Source: an uncultured Aquimarina sp. (GTDB lineage Bacteria > Bacteroidota > Bacteroidia > Flavobacteriales > Flavobacteriaceae). From it: DNA of 64,000 nt. Below, one piece after another: positions 56,101-64,000 of this stretch. Below the pieces are notes generated by a model. The model saw only the letters and a program-made list of their open reading frames with translations. It searched no databases and was not told where the DNA came from. Within the stretch, counting starts at the first letter, position 1; each line of letters starts with the position of its first letter. The stretch spans positions 682,001 through 746,000 of the forward strand of contig NZ_CANLYD010000001.1 of the NCBI RefSeq assembly GCF_947495315.1. Reading direction: 5' to 3'. The position numbers and the translations under genes were made by a program.

Positions 56101-56146
56101 AAAGTGTTCGGTTTTGATACACTTCTTGTTCGTAATCGAACACTTT
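56101..56146 (-). terminator. hairpin with T-rich tail, probable terminator
   Basis: A perfect 10-bp stem (AAAGTGTTCG 56101-56110 with CGAACACTTT 56137-56146) is followed on the minus strand by TATTTTTG. It lies within the 540-base gap between permease copies 1 and 2, so it may end the transcript that starts with the permeases further right. Confidence 0.55.
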
Positions 56147-56226
56147 AAAATTAGGATTCTTCCTTCTGGAAATAAATGTACTTAATCTAAAGAATTCTTC
56201 GAGACTTTGTCTCCGGTTTTCCTTTG

Positions 56227-56267
56227 TCTCACTCTCTTTTCGGGGGAGCGGGTTGAGGTGTGTGAGA
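56227..56267. repeat. inverted-ended intergenic element
   Basis: The ends TCTCAC and GTGAGA frame a GC-rich core (CGGGGGAGCGGGTTGAGG) that stands out from the AT-rich surroundings. On the minus strand it reads as THLNPLPRKE within a 74-codon frame (56087-56311). I regard that frame as a chance product of an intergenic repeat rather than a gene. Confidence 0.45.
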
Positions 56268-56302
56268 AATATAAAATTTCGTTTTTTGATCCTAAAGTAA
56301 AA

Positions 56303-56356
56303 TGAAACCAACGAAATACTCCTATGGTTATACCTTGAGATGTTTCGTTGGTTTCA
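56303..56356. repeat. 14-bp inverted repeat in the permease gap
   Basis: The arms TGAAACCAACGAAA (56303-56316) and TTTCGTTGGTTTCA (56343-56356) are perfect, with a 26-base loop. It lies 158 bases past the stop of permease copy 2. Flanks are T-rich on both sides, so it could also end transcripts. Confidence 0.6.
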
Positions 56357-56513
56357 AGAAATTTTTTATTTGTGCTGAATATTCGATTTCAGTATCCTTT
56401 AATTGACACTAGAACAAATTCAGTATACGTTGAAATTCCTTCGTTTTTAATTAGGTCCTTCTGGTTATTTTGAAATGATGATTAATCAGACTATTTTTTA
56501 ATAAATGATTTAT

Positions 56514-58898
56514 TTACTCCGTTTTCAAACTTTTAATTGGGTTAGCGGTTGCTGCTTTAATCGCTTGATAACTTATAGTGAGTAATGTGATGATGAGTAA
56601 TACACCTATGGCTACTACAAATATCCACCAGCTTATTTCTGTATGATATGCATAGTTCTGTAACCAATTATTCATAAAATACCAGGCAATAGGTGAAGCT
56701 ATAGCACCAGCTATTAGTATTAGTTTTAAAAAATCTTGTAGTACGATCGCTAAAATGTCTTTTACTTTTCCCCCTAGAATTTTTCTAATACCTATTTCTC
56801 TTGTTTTGCGGGCTAAAAAGAAAGAGATCAATCCATATAACCCTAAACAGCTAATAAAAATGGCTAAACCTGAGAACAGTTTTGTCATAGATAAAAAACG
56901 TTGCTCTTCTTTATATTGTGAGGCTACTCTTTCATCTAAAAAGCTATATTTATATACAAATTTTGGGAACACTTCTTTCCATCGATTTTCTATTGCTTGT
57001 AATTGAGTATTTATATCCTGTCCATCCATTTTTACCGCTAACTCATTATATGCACTTTTTTCTGGAGCGATAAAAACAGGACCGATACCGTTTTGGAAAT
57101 TTTGATCATGAAAATTTGATATTACTCCAACTATAGTTGCTTTAATCGAACCTCTATTCACTTCTAAATTTTTTCCTATAAGTTCTTCATAAGAAGAAAG
57201 TCCTAGCTTTTCTGCAAGTCTCTGATTGACTACAACTTCTGTAATAGAATCAGAACTGAAAAAGTTACGTCCTGCTATTAATTTCAAATTAAAAGTATTC
57301 AGGTAATCTTTATCAGCAAGTTTAGCAGAGATCGAAAATTCTTCATACTGTGGTCTATTATGATATCGTATACTAGTACCCCAGTCATTATATGCGGCTC
57401 CAGGGCTTGATAAACATGCTGTAGTGTTTGATACTCCAGGTATTTGATTCAATCTGTCTTTTAATCCCTTTAGTTTTATCAACTCTATTTGTTCGGGGAT
57501 TTCTAACATTACAATGGCTTCTTTGTCAAAACCTAAATCAGAGGTAATAGCATAATTAATTTGCTTACCAATCACTATTGTAGCTACAATAAGCATAATA
57601 GAAATTGCAAATTGAGTGGTAACCAGTACTTTTCGAGTTAATTTTCCACCTGTATCATGCTGCGTAAGTTTTCCTTTTAATGCTAATGTTGGTAGAATTC
57701 TTGCCATAAGAATGCCAGGATAGCTTCCTGCAAAAAAAGAAACAACTATTAAGAGTAATGTCGCAAAACCAAGAACTTTTAACGTCCACAAGGATTGTAT
57801 CGTAAGCTGCAGCTGGAATAGCTCGTTAAACTTAGGTAATACCATAAGAGCTATTGCTAACCCTATTAGTAAAGCAAAAAGGCTGATCAAAAATGTTTCT
57901 AATATAAATTGCCAAAACAAATTGTTTTTGCTTACTCCCAATACTTTTCTGACTCCAATTTCTTTGGATCTGGAAAATGCTTGTGCTGTAGAAATATTAA
58001 TAAAATTGATACAAGCAATAATAATTAAAAACATCCCAATCAATGAAAAGATCCAAAGAAGATTTGCATTAATTCCTCCATATCTATGATCAAAATGAAC
58101 ATCTGCTATTTTCTGAAGCTTGTATCTATGTACATTTTTACTTTCTGAACGATACTTAGAAACCAAAGGAATTAATGTTTTTTCGATATGAGCAATATCT
58201 TGATTAGGTCTAAGTAATGCATAGCATTGTAAGCTACTCGTTATACCTCCCCAAGTTTTACTATAAGCAAAAGAACTGTAATTTTTTAGACTCTCATAAG
58301 AGACAAAAATATCTCCTTGAATCGTAGAATTAGTTGGTATGTCCTTAAGTAGTCCTATAACTTGGATGGTTTCTTTGTTCTCTAAAATAAATGTTTGTCC
58401 CAGAGCGGGATGATCCCCAAACATTTTCTTAGCAAAACCTTTAGTGACATACGCTACGTTAGGTTCAGTAAAGTCTCGATTACCGAGTGATTTTATTACT
58501 GGAAAATTAAGAATCTGAAAAAAATCAGGTTCTGCAAAAACAACATCTTCTAATAAGCGATTATTTGAGTTATTTCCTATTCCATCTACCTGCCAATCTT
58601 GTCGAATAAAAATATTAGCCACTTTTTCCGCATAACTAAAATCGGATTTAAATACTTCTGCAAAACCAGGAGGAACACTAGGTTCATACTCTATCTCGTC
58701 CTGATGCTCTTCAGTTACTACTCTGTGAATCCTATCTTCATTATGATGAAAATTATCAAATTGAAGATGATAATTTGCGTATAGAAAGATTAAAATAGAG
58801 CATCCAAACCCCAAGGCCAATCCTAAAATATTTATGAAGGAAAATACTTTTCGTTTCTGTAAATTTCTCCAAGCTATTTTTATATAGTTTCTGATCAT
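56514..58898 (-). CDS. MacB/FtsX-type ABC permease, tandem copy 2
   Basis: The product has 794 residues. It starts NYIKIAWRNLQKRKVFSFIN and has the layout of copy 1: first helix, MacB_PCD-like domain with ENKETIQVIGLLKDIP, an FtsX domain starting FSLIGMFLIIIACINFINIS and a second one near 670-790. It ends TANPIKSLKTE. The gene is set apart from copy 1 by a 540-base gap with two hairpins, so it may belong to a different transcript from the TolC/ATPase unit. Confidence 0.92.
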   Translation of the reverse strand: MIRNYIKIAWRNLQKRKVFSFINILGLALGFGCSILIFLYANYHLQFDNFHHNEDRIHRVVTEEHQDEIEYEPSVPPGFAEVFKSDFSYAEKVANIFIRQDWQVDGIGNNSNNRLLEDVVFAEPDFFQILNFPVIKSLGNRDFTEPNVAYVTKGFAKKMFGDHPALGQTFILENKETIQVIGLLKDIPTNSTIQGDIFVSYESLKNYSSFAYSKTWGGITSSLQCYALLRPNQDIAHIEKTLIPLVSKYRSESKNVHRYKLQKIADVHFDHRYGGINANLLWIFSLIGMFLIIIACINFINISTAQAFSRSKEIGVRKVLGVSKNNLFWQFILETFLISLFALLIGLAIALMVLPKFNELFQLQLTIQSLWTLKVLGFATLLLIVVSFFAGSYPGILMARILPTLALKGKLTQHDTGGKLTRKVLVTTQFAISIMLIVATIVIGKQINYAITSDLGFDKEAIVMLEIPEQIELIKLKGLKDRLNQIPGVSNTTACLSSPGAAYNDWGTSIRYHNRPQYEEFSISAKLADKDYLNTFNLKLIAGRNFFSSDSITEVVVNQRLAEKLGLSSYEELIGKNLEVNRGSIKATIVGVISNFHDQNFQNGIGPVFIAPEKSAYNELAVKMDGQDINTQLQAIENRWKEVFPKFVYKYSFLDERVASQYKEEQRFLSMTKLFSGLAIFISCLGLYGLISFFLARKTREIGIRKILGGKVKDILAIVLQDFLKLILIAGAIASPIAWYFMNNWLQNYAYHTEISWWIFVVAIGVLLIITLLTISYQAIKAATANPIKSLKTE

Positions 58899-58925
58899 AA
58901 TGGTTCGTTATTAGATGATTGATTT

Positions 58926-61346
58926 TTATTCTGTTTTAAGACTTTTTACTGGATTTTGTATAGCAGCTTTGATTGTTTTGATACTTATGGTAGCCAATGC
59001 AATTAATACAGTAATACTCCCAGCAGTTAGAAAAACCCAAAAAGTAAGATTAATATGATAGGTATAATTCTGAAGCCATTGAGAAGAGAAATACCAAGCG
59101 ATAGGAGTAGCTATTACAAAGGCAATGAATACAAGTTTTAAAAAGTCAATTGATAACATCATTGTGATTTTTGAAACACTTGCACCTACAACTTTTCGGA
59201 TTCCTATTTCCTTTCTGCGTTGTGCAACAACTAGAAGAGAGATGGCAAATAGACCAATGCAACTCAGAATTATAGCGAGTAAAGAACCGCTTCCAATCAT
59301 TGTGACCATCGTGCGCTCGTTGTGTAACGTACGTTCTATGTTTTCGTCTAAAAAAGATCCTAGAAACTCTGCATTGGGCTCTATTGAAGCCCATGCAGTT
59401 TTGACATTAGTATAAGATTGCTCTAGGTTTTGAGGTGCTACTTTCACATATACATTTCTCAAATTCCAATTTGGTAATGCAAAAAGTGTCATCGGCGCAA
59501 TATTTCGATCGAGTTCCTGAAAATTAAAATCTTTTATGACCCCTACTACAGAAAAGGCTACTGAATCTTCCAAAATGATTTTGGTGTTCAAAATTTCCTT
59601 TTCATTTAATTGTTTAGCCATCGATTCATTAATGATAACCGATAGACTATCGCTAGCTAAGTTTTTTCGAAAAGAACGGCCTTCTATAATATTTAAATCT
59701 AAGGTTTCAACATAATCTGCGTCTACAACTAACATATGGGTATACGCACCACGACCTTTGTGGTCAAAACCCATAACACTAGTAGAACGATTTCCATCTT
59801 TGCCAAAACCCAAAATATTATTGGAAGCTGTAATGCTCACAATATCTGTTTTGTTTTCAAGGGCGTCCCGAAGTAGTTTCATAGCCTGTTGATCGTTACG
59901 TTTTCCATTAAGAGGAAAAGCAATTACCTGATCTTTATTAAACCCCAAATCTTTGGTACGCATAAACTCAACCTGATTCCAAAGCACAAGAGTTCCGCTT
60001 ATAAGTACTATGGCAATCCCAAATTGCACTACTATTAAACTATTTCGTAAATGATTTTTTCCATTGTTTTCCAGCTTACCTTTTAGACTTTGTAAAGTAC
60101 CTATACGGCTCATTAACAAAGAAGGATAACCTCCTGCAATGATATTGATGATTACCAAACTTAAAATTAACCCGAGCAGCGTAGAGGGGGTCAATATAGT
60201 TGCAAATGAAGCTTTAGTCTCAAACAATGTTTGAAAAGGCTTTAGCAAGAAAGAAGCGGTTAAAACTCCTAGACCTGTAGAAACTAAAAAGATTATAATA
60301 CTTTCACCCCAAAATTGAAAAAATAATTGCATTTTATTGGCTCCTAGTGTTTTACGCATTCCGATTTCTCGCAGTCTTTGTGCACTTTTTGCAATGCTCA
60401 TATTTATAAAATTGAAGCAAGCGATACAGATAATAAGAATAGCAATGCCTAATACTAAATATTGCATGGTACGATTTACAGTAACACTACCTTGACTGAA
60501 ATTAGCAAATCGGACGTCTGATACAGACAATAGTTTAATTTGTTTATAGACACCATTGGTATTTGGCTGAGCGCCATCACGTTTGGCATTATCTATTTCA
60601 CTTTTATAGTGTAGTTGAGTAAAATTTATGGTGCTTTTTTCAAATTGTTCGGGTGTTATTTCTTTAGAAAGTTGCATATAAACTGTATGATTCTTCATAT
60701 CCCATCGCCCTATGGTTCTAGCGTACGCATGTTTTGGTTGACTTTTAAAATTCAATGCCACATCAAATCCCATTGAACTTGTATCTGGAAAATCCTTAAC
60801 AATTGCAGTAACGTTAAATGGCACCTCTTCTTCGTCTCTTAAAACTGTAACAGTTTGTCCTATGGGATTTTCCTCTCCGAAAATTCGTTTTGCTGCCTTT
60901 TCAGTAATAGCAATTGAGGATTCTGAAGTTATTGGATTCTGTACATCTCCCTTTATAATTGGAAAGCTGAACATATTGAAAAAATCAGGATCTACATAAG
61001 AAACATGCATATTTAGTTGCTTGTCTTTATGACTTAATAAAATACCAGAACCGCTATGACGTGTTATTCTTTCGACCCCTGCTATTTCATCCCGAAGGGC
61101 TGCTACAAAAGGTTCTGGTTTAGAAAGATTAGCTTCAATCCCATTTGGAGTACTGTCTTCAGAATAAATTTGATAAAGGTATTCTCCTTGTTCATGAAAA
61201 CGATCAAAAGAAAGTTGGAAGACCGCATACATGGCTAACAATATCGCTACTCCAAAAGCTGCAGTAAGACCTACAATATTAAGCGCTGTAAACGTGCGAT
61301 CTTTCCAAAGAGTTCTGATTGCAATTTTAAAATTATTAGGGATCAT
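58926..61346 (-). CDS. MacB/FtsX-type ABC permease, tandem copy 3
   Basis: The ATG at 61346 gives 806 residues; nine codons before it start with TTG. The layout is that of copies 1 and 2, with a diverged N-terminus (NNFKIAIRTLWKDRTFTALN). The ending IQNPVKSLKTE is shared. FtsX helices are seen near 290-420 and 690-800. It is 27 bases ahead of copy 2, so both are probably co-transcribed. Confidence 0.9.
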   Translation of the reverse strand: MIPNNFKIAIRTLWKDRTFTALNIVGLTAAFGVAILLAMYAVFQLSFDRFHEQGEYLYQIYSEDSTPNGIEANLSKPEPFVAALRDEIAGVERITRHSGSGILLSHKDKQLNMHVSYVDPDFFNMFSFPIIKGDVQNPITSESSIAITEKAAKRIFGEENPIGQTVTVLRDEEEVPFNVTAIVKDFPDTSSMGFDVALNFKSQPKHAYARTIGRWDMKNHTVYMQLSKEITPEQFEKSTINFTQLHYKSEIDNAKRDGAQPNTNGVYKQIKLLSVSDVRFANFSQGSVTVNRTMQYLVLGIAILIICIACFNFINMSIAKSAQRLREIGMRKTLGANKMQLFFQFWGESIIIFLVSTGLGVLTASFLLKPFQTLFETKASFATILTPSTLLGLILSLVIINIIAGGYPSLLMSRIGTLQSLKGKLENNGKNHLRNSLIVVQFGIAIVLISGTLVLWNQVEFMRTKDLGFNKDQVIAFPLNGKRNDQQAMKLLRDALENKTDIVSITASNNILGFGKDGNRSTSVMGFDHKGRGAYTHMLVVDADYVETLDLNIIEGRSFRKNLASDSLSVIINESMAKQLNEKEILNTKIILEDSVAFSVVGVIKDFNFQELDRNIAPMTLFALPNWNLRNVYVKVAPQNLEQSYTNVKTAWASIEPNAEFLGSFLDENIERTLHNERTMVTMIGSGSLLAIILSCIGLFAISLLVVAQRRKEIGIRKVVGASVSKITMMLSIDFLKLVFIAFVIATPIAWYFSSQWLQNYTYHINLTFWVFLTAGSITVLIALATISIKTIKAAIQNPVKSLKTE

Positions 61347-61366
61347 AACTGTACGTTTTTTATACT

Positions 61367-61388
61367 GAAACAAGTTCAGTACTAGTTG
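61367..61388. repeat. 22-base repeat near a permease stop codon (copy 1 of 2)
   Basis: GAAACAAGTTCAGTACTAGT followed by TG lies just after the stop of permease copy 4 (minus strand). The same sequence with one difference is at 63869-63890, just after the stop of the partial fifth permease. It probably duplicated together with the permease genes. Confidence 0.75.
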
Positions 61389-61390
61389 TT

Positions 61391-63820
61391 TTATTCTGAT
61401 TTTAAACTATCTATAGGATTTACAAATCCTGCTTTAATCGTGTGATAACTTATAGTAAGTAATGTTATTAAAATTGCTAGTGAACCACTTAAAGCAAATA
61501 CTTTCCAGGAAATAGAAATTCGATATGCATAGTCCTGAAGCCAATTGTCCATAATAAAATAAGACAATGGTATCGCTATAATTATTGATATTACTACTAA
61601 AATTAAGAAGTGGGTTGTAAGTAGTTTAAAAAGGTTTTTTATAGAAGCTCCTAAAACTTTTCGTATGCTTAATTCTTTCTTACGCTGTTCTACTAAAAAA
61701 GCGGATAATGCAAACAAACCTAAACACGCTACAAAAATAGATAATAGGGCAAAGCTTACGATCAATTGTCTCATATGCTTTATGTTAGAATACATTGTAG
61801 CATATGATTCATCCATAAATGTGTATCTAAAATCAAGATTAGGTACAAAAGTTTTCCATTTTTTTTCTATCATAGAAAGTACTTCAGATATATTTTCAGT
61901 ATTTACTTTTATAGAAGTTATTGTTGTTTCATCACCATAAAACATAGCTAAGGATCCAACTTGTTGATGCAAGGATTCAAAATTAAAATCTTCTACAACA
62001 CCAATAATAGTATATGTCCTATTACCTCGAAGCATTTTCTTACCGATAGGTTCCTCCATTCCAAATTTTTCGGCTAGTGTTTGATTGATTATTACGGATT
62101 CGTTTTCTATTGCTCGGTTTTTGTCAAAGTTTCTTCCTGAGGTAAGTTCCATTCCAAAAGTATCTAAATAATCTTCGTCTACGATCCAGGCCTGAGATGG
62201 TACACCCTCCGCATTCATAACTTCTTTATTATAAAAAGTATTACCATTACGTTTTGTTCCTTTTATAGGTAGATAATCACTATTACTAACATTTTCAACT
62301 CCTTGGATTTGTTTCATTTCGTTTGCAAATGTAGTAAGGCGATCTCCCAACATATTTACCCCATGAATCTGAAGGACTTGCTCTTTTTTAAATCCTATTT
62401 CTTTATTCAAAATAAAATCCATTTGATTATTAATAATTAGAGTACTCACTATTAATACAATGGAAATAGTAAACTGAAATACTACCAAACTACTTCTTAA
62501 ACTAGAAGATTTAGAACCTTTGCTAATTTTTCCTTTCAAAACATTGATTGGAGTAAATTTTGAGAGGTAAAAAGCTGGATAAATACCTGCAAAAATCCCA
62601 ACGAATAATGCAGCTAAGATTATTGTAGGGATAAAGAACCAAGTACTCCAAGGTAATGTCAGTGTTTTGCCAGAAATTGTATTAAAAAGAGATAACCCAA
62701 GTATCGCTAGTAAAACGCCTATACCAAACGCAAATATTGTAATAACTATAGATTCTATTAAAAACTGTATGATTAGTTTTTTTCTATCAGAACCTATTAC
62801 TTTTCTAAGACCTACTTCTTTTGCTCTATTTGCCGATTTTGCGGTTGATAGATTAATGAAATTAATACAGGCTATTATTAAAATAAAAAGTGCAATAGCT
62901 CCAAGGATCCATACAAAGCGAATATCTCCGTGTGTTTTTCCATCATGAACACCTTTAGAGCGAAGATGAATGTCAGCAATTGGTTGTAAATCAAGATGAG
63001 AAGTACGTAAAATACGTTCAATCTTATCGTATCCATCATTCTTATATGCTGCTAAGATGTAATTGTTTAGAATTACCTTTGTCATTCTATCTTCAAAGAT
63101 AGCGACGTCTGTATCTGGTTTTAGTTGTATAAAGTTGAAATAATTATTTTGAGTCCATCGTGTTTGTTCTCCTTCTCCAAATTCTACTCCTTTTAACGTT
63201 AATAAGAATTTGTAATCAAAGTTAGATGCTTTTGGAAAATCTTTATATACTCCCGTTATTTTATAAGGTTCGGACGTATCTCCATTTAGGTACATGACTT
63301 GACCAATAGCGCTTTTGTTTTTAAAAAACTTCTTTGCTTTGCTTTCAGAAATTATTATTGTTAACGGTGTAGTAAGCGCAGAAGCGGCTTCTCCTTCAAT
63401 CATTTCTAAATTGAAAATATCAATAATGGCTTGATCAGCATAAGCAAAATGTTCTTCATGATATTGAGCTGGGGCCTCGTTAAGACTTATTTCATTGCTT
63501 CCTGCTCCATACATTAATTCATTATCTAATAGTCTTCCTGCGTTTTCTACTTCTTCAAATTCACGATGAATAGTGCTTGCCATCAGAGCAGAGTGATGAG
63601 CTCCCCAACCTTCTACACCATCAACTGTAGCAAAATGTGTTAACCTATATACATTATCTCTATTAGGTATTTGTGTATCATAACTAGTTTCATCTACAAT
63701 AAATAATGTTATTAATAAACAAGCAGCCACCCCAATACTTAACCCAACAATGTTAATAGTGCTAAAGACTTTATTTCTTAAAAGATTTCTCCAAGCTATT
63801 TTAATATAATTCCTAATCAT
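61391..63820 (-). CDS. MacB/FtsX-type ABC permease, tandem copy 4
   Basis: The product has 809 residues. It starts NYIKIAWRNLLRNKVFSTIN, very close to copy 2 in this part. A MacB-type domain (about 45-285) has TSEPYKITGVYKDFPKASNF, the first FtsX domain starts near 290 (ILGAIALFILIIACINFINL) and the second ends with GFVNPIDSLKSE. The gene is 44 bases upstream of copy 3. Both domain order and spacing fit the other copies, so the array seems to have grown by gene duplication. Confidence 0.92.
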   Translation of the reverse strand: MIRNYIKIAWRNLLRNKVFSTINIVGLSIGVAACLLITLFIVDETSYDTQIPNRDNVYRLTHFATVDGVEGWGAHHSALMASTIHREFEEVENAGRLLDNELMYGAGSNEISLNEAPAQYHEEHFAYADQAIIDIFNLEMIEGEAASALTTPLTIIISESKAKKFFKNKSAIGQVMYLNGDTSEPYKITGVYKDFPKASNFDYKFLLTLKGVEFGEGEQTRWTQNNYFNFIQLKPDTDVAIFEDRMTKVILNNYILAAYKNDGYDKIERILRTSHLDLQPIADIHLRSKGVHDGKTHGDIRFVWILGAIALFILIIACINFINLSTAKSANRAKEVGLRKVIGSDRKKLIIQFLIESIVITIFAFGIGVLLAILGLSLFNTISGKTLTLPWSTWFFIPTIILAALFVGIFAGIYPAFYLSKFTPINVLKGKISKGSKSSSLRSSLVVFQFTISIVLIVSTLIINNQMDFILNKEIGFKKEQVLQIHGVNMLGDRLTTFANEMKQIQGVENVSNSDYLPIKGTKRNGNTFYNKEVMNAEGVPSQAWIVDEDYLDTFGMELTSGRNFDKNRAIENESVIINQTLAEKFGMEEPIGKKMLRGNRTYTIIGVVEDFNFESLHQQVGSLAMFYGDETTITSIKVNTENISEVLSMIEKKWKTFVPNLDFRYTFMDESYATMYSNIKHMRQLIVSFALLSIFVACLGLFALSAFLVEQRKKELSIRKVLGASIKNLFKLLTTHFLILVVISIIIAIPLSYFIMDNWLQDYAYRISISWKVFALSGSLAILITLLTISYHTIKAGFVNPIDSLKSE

Positions 63821-63834
63821 AACGGTTCGTTTTT

Positions 63835-63857
63835 TGATCCACCTGAGGCGGAAGGGT
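63835..63857 (-). repeat. short palindromic repeat at a gene junction (copy 3)
   Basis: The minus-strand sequence CCGCCTCAGGTGG is the same imperfect palindrome as copy 2, with CCCTT before it. It lies 14-37 bases ahead of the permease start at 63820. Confidence 0.7.
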
Positions 63858-63868
63858 TGATTGATACC

Positions 63869-63890
63869 GAAACAAGTTCAGCACTAGTTG
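63869..63890. repeat. 22-base repeat near a permease stop codon (copy 2 of 2)
   Basis: This matches 61367-61388 with one difference (C for T). It lies 2 bases past the stop codon of the partial permease gene at 63893, at the same distance as its partner lies from permease copy 4. Confidence 0.75.
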
Positions 63891-63892
63891 AT

Positions 63893-64000
63893 TTATTCTG
63901 TTCTCAATGAATTTACAGGATTCGCAGTAGCAGCTTTGATAGCTTGTATGCTAACGGTCAAAAAAGTAATACTCATTGTAATAACACCGGCTATTAGAAA
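63893..64000 (-). CDS. MacB/FtsX-type ABC permease, tandem copy 5 (partial)
   Basis: The frame enters from the right edge and ends with a stop at 63893-63895, giving 35 residues. They contain a membrane helix (FLIAGVITMSITFLTVSI) and the ending KAATANPVNSLRTE, the same as in the four complete copies. It is therefore the C-terminus of a fifth permease. Confidence 0.88.
   Translation of the reverse strand, partial: FLIAGVITMSITFLTVSIQAIKAATANPVNSLRTE

Noticed and set aside
56087..56311. 74-codon frame on the minus strand in the permease gap
   Set aside because: Its peptide follows GC-rich repeat sequence (THLNPLPRKE) and the stem-loop at 56101, with no signal, no domain and no partner gene. 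It looks like a translated intergenic repeat.
1..64000. tRNA, rRNA, transposase or prophage genes
   Set aside because: None were recognised by eye. A dedicated tRNA/ncRNA scan was not possible here, so small RNAs may have been missed.

Overview
The window is AT-rich, densely packed Bacteroidota DNA, most likely from a marine member of the Flavobacteriaceae. Pointers to this are the many proteins ending their signal peptide in SQ/AQ or in a lipoprotein cysteine, LytTR regulator/histidine kinase pairs, CcsB-CcsA and permease-M1 peptidase fusions, GIN-domain proteins, and weak Shine-Dalgarno sites. I see no rRNA or tRNA genes, no CRISPR array, no transposase and no phage genes. It reads as ordinary chromosome.

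Layout. 1-5256 (minus) is a tripartite RND efflux operon; its outer-membrane channel carries an extra N-terminal binding-protein-like domain. 5300-10312 (minus) is a run of small exported proteins and lipoproteins, mostly of unknown function. 10538-11677 is a membrane-anchored AraC-type regulator. 11751-12008 holds a decayed copy of part of the gene at 41925. 12038-16396 (plus) has an HtrA-like protease, two outer-membrane barrel proteins, a TerB-like protein and a metallo-beta-lactamase-fold hydrolase. 16399-18271 is a histidine kinase/LytTR pair. 18272-19900 is a loose region with hairpins, possible tiny genes and a lipoprotein. 19901-23055 has a universal stress protein, two small lipoproteins and an LpxR-like outer-membrane protein.

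23080-35717 is a run of twelve minus-strand genes with gaps of at most 61 bases. Its core is a fumarate-respiration module: asparaginase, aspartase, a Dcu-type C4-dicarboxylate transporter, a three-subunit fumarate reductase/succinate dehydrogenase, a GltS-type transporter and a porin. It also includes a PagL-like deacylase. Divergent from it, across a 405-base control region, are nrfH, nrfA and a fused ccsBA gene (36123-41482), encoding ammonia-forming nitrite reductase and its cytochrome c maturation protein. Together these would let the cell turn Asn/Asp into fumarate and use fumarate and nitrite as electron acceptors.

41483-41924 is non-coding and carries a transcription terminator followed by a strikingly regular 21-base repeat. 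42501-44311 is a second LytTR/kinase pair. 44482-50647 (plus) encodes a small membrane protein, an ABC ATPase, an S41 peptidase and an ABC permease fused to an M1 peptidase. 50691-64000 (minus) encodes a TolC channel, a LolD/MacB-type ATPase, a GIN-domain protein and five consecutive MacB/FtsX-type permeases, the last one cut by the window edge. Short palindromic repeats lie at several of the permease junctions.
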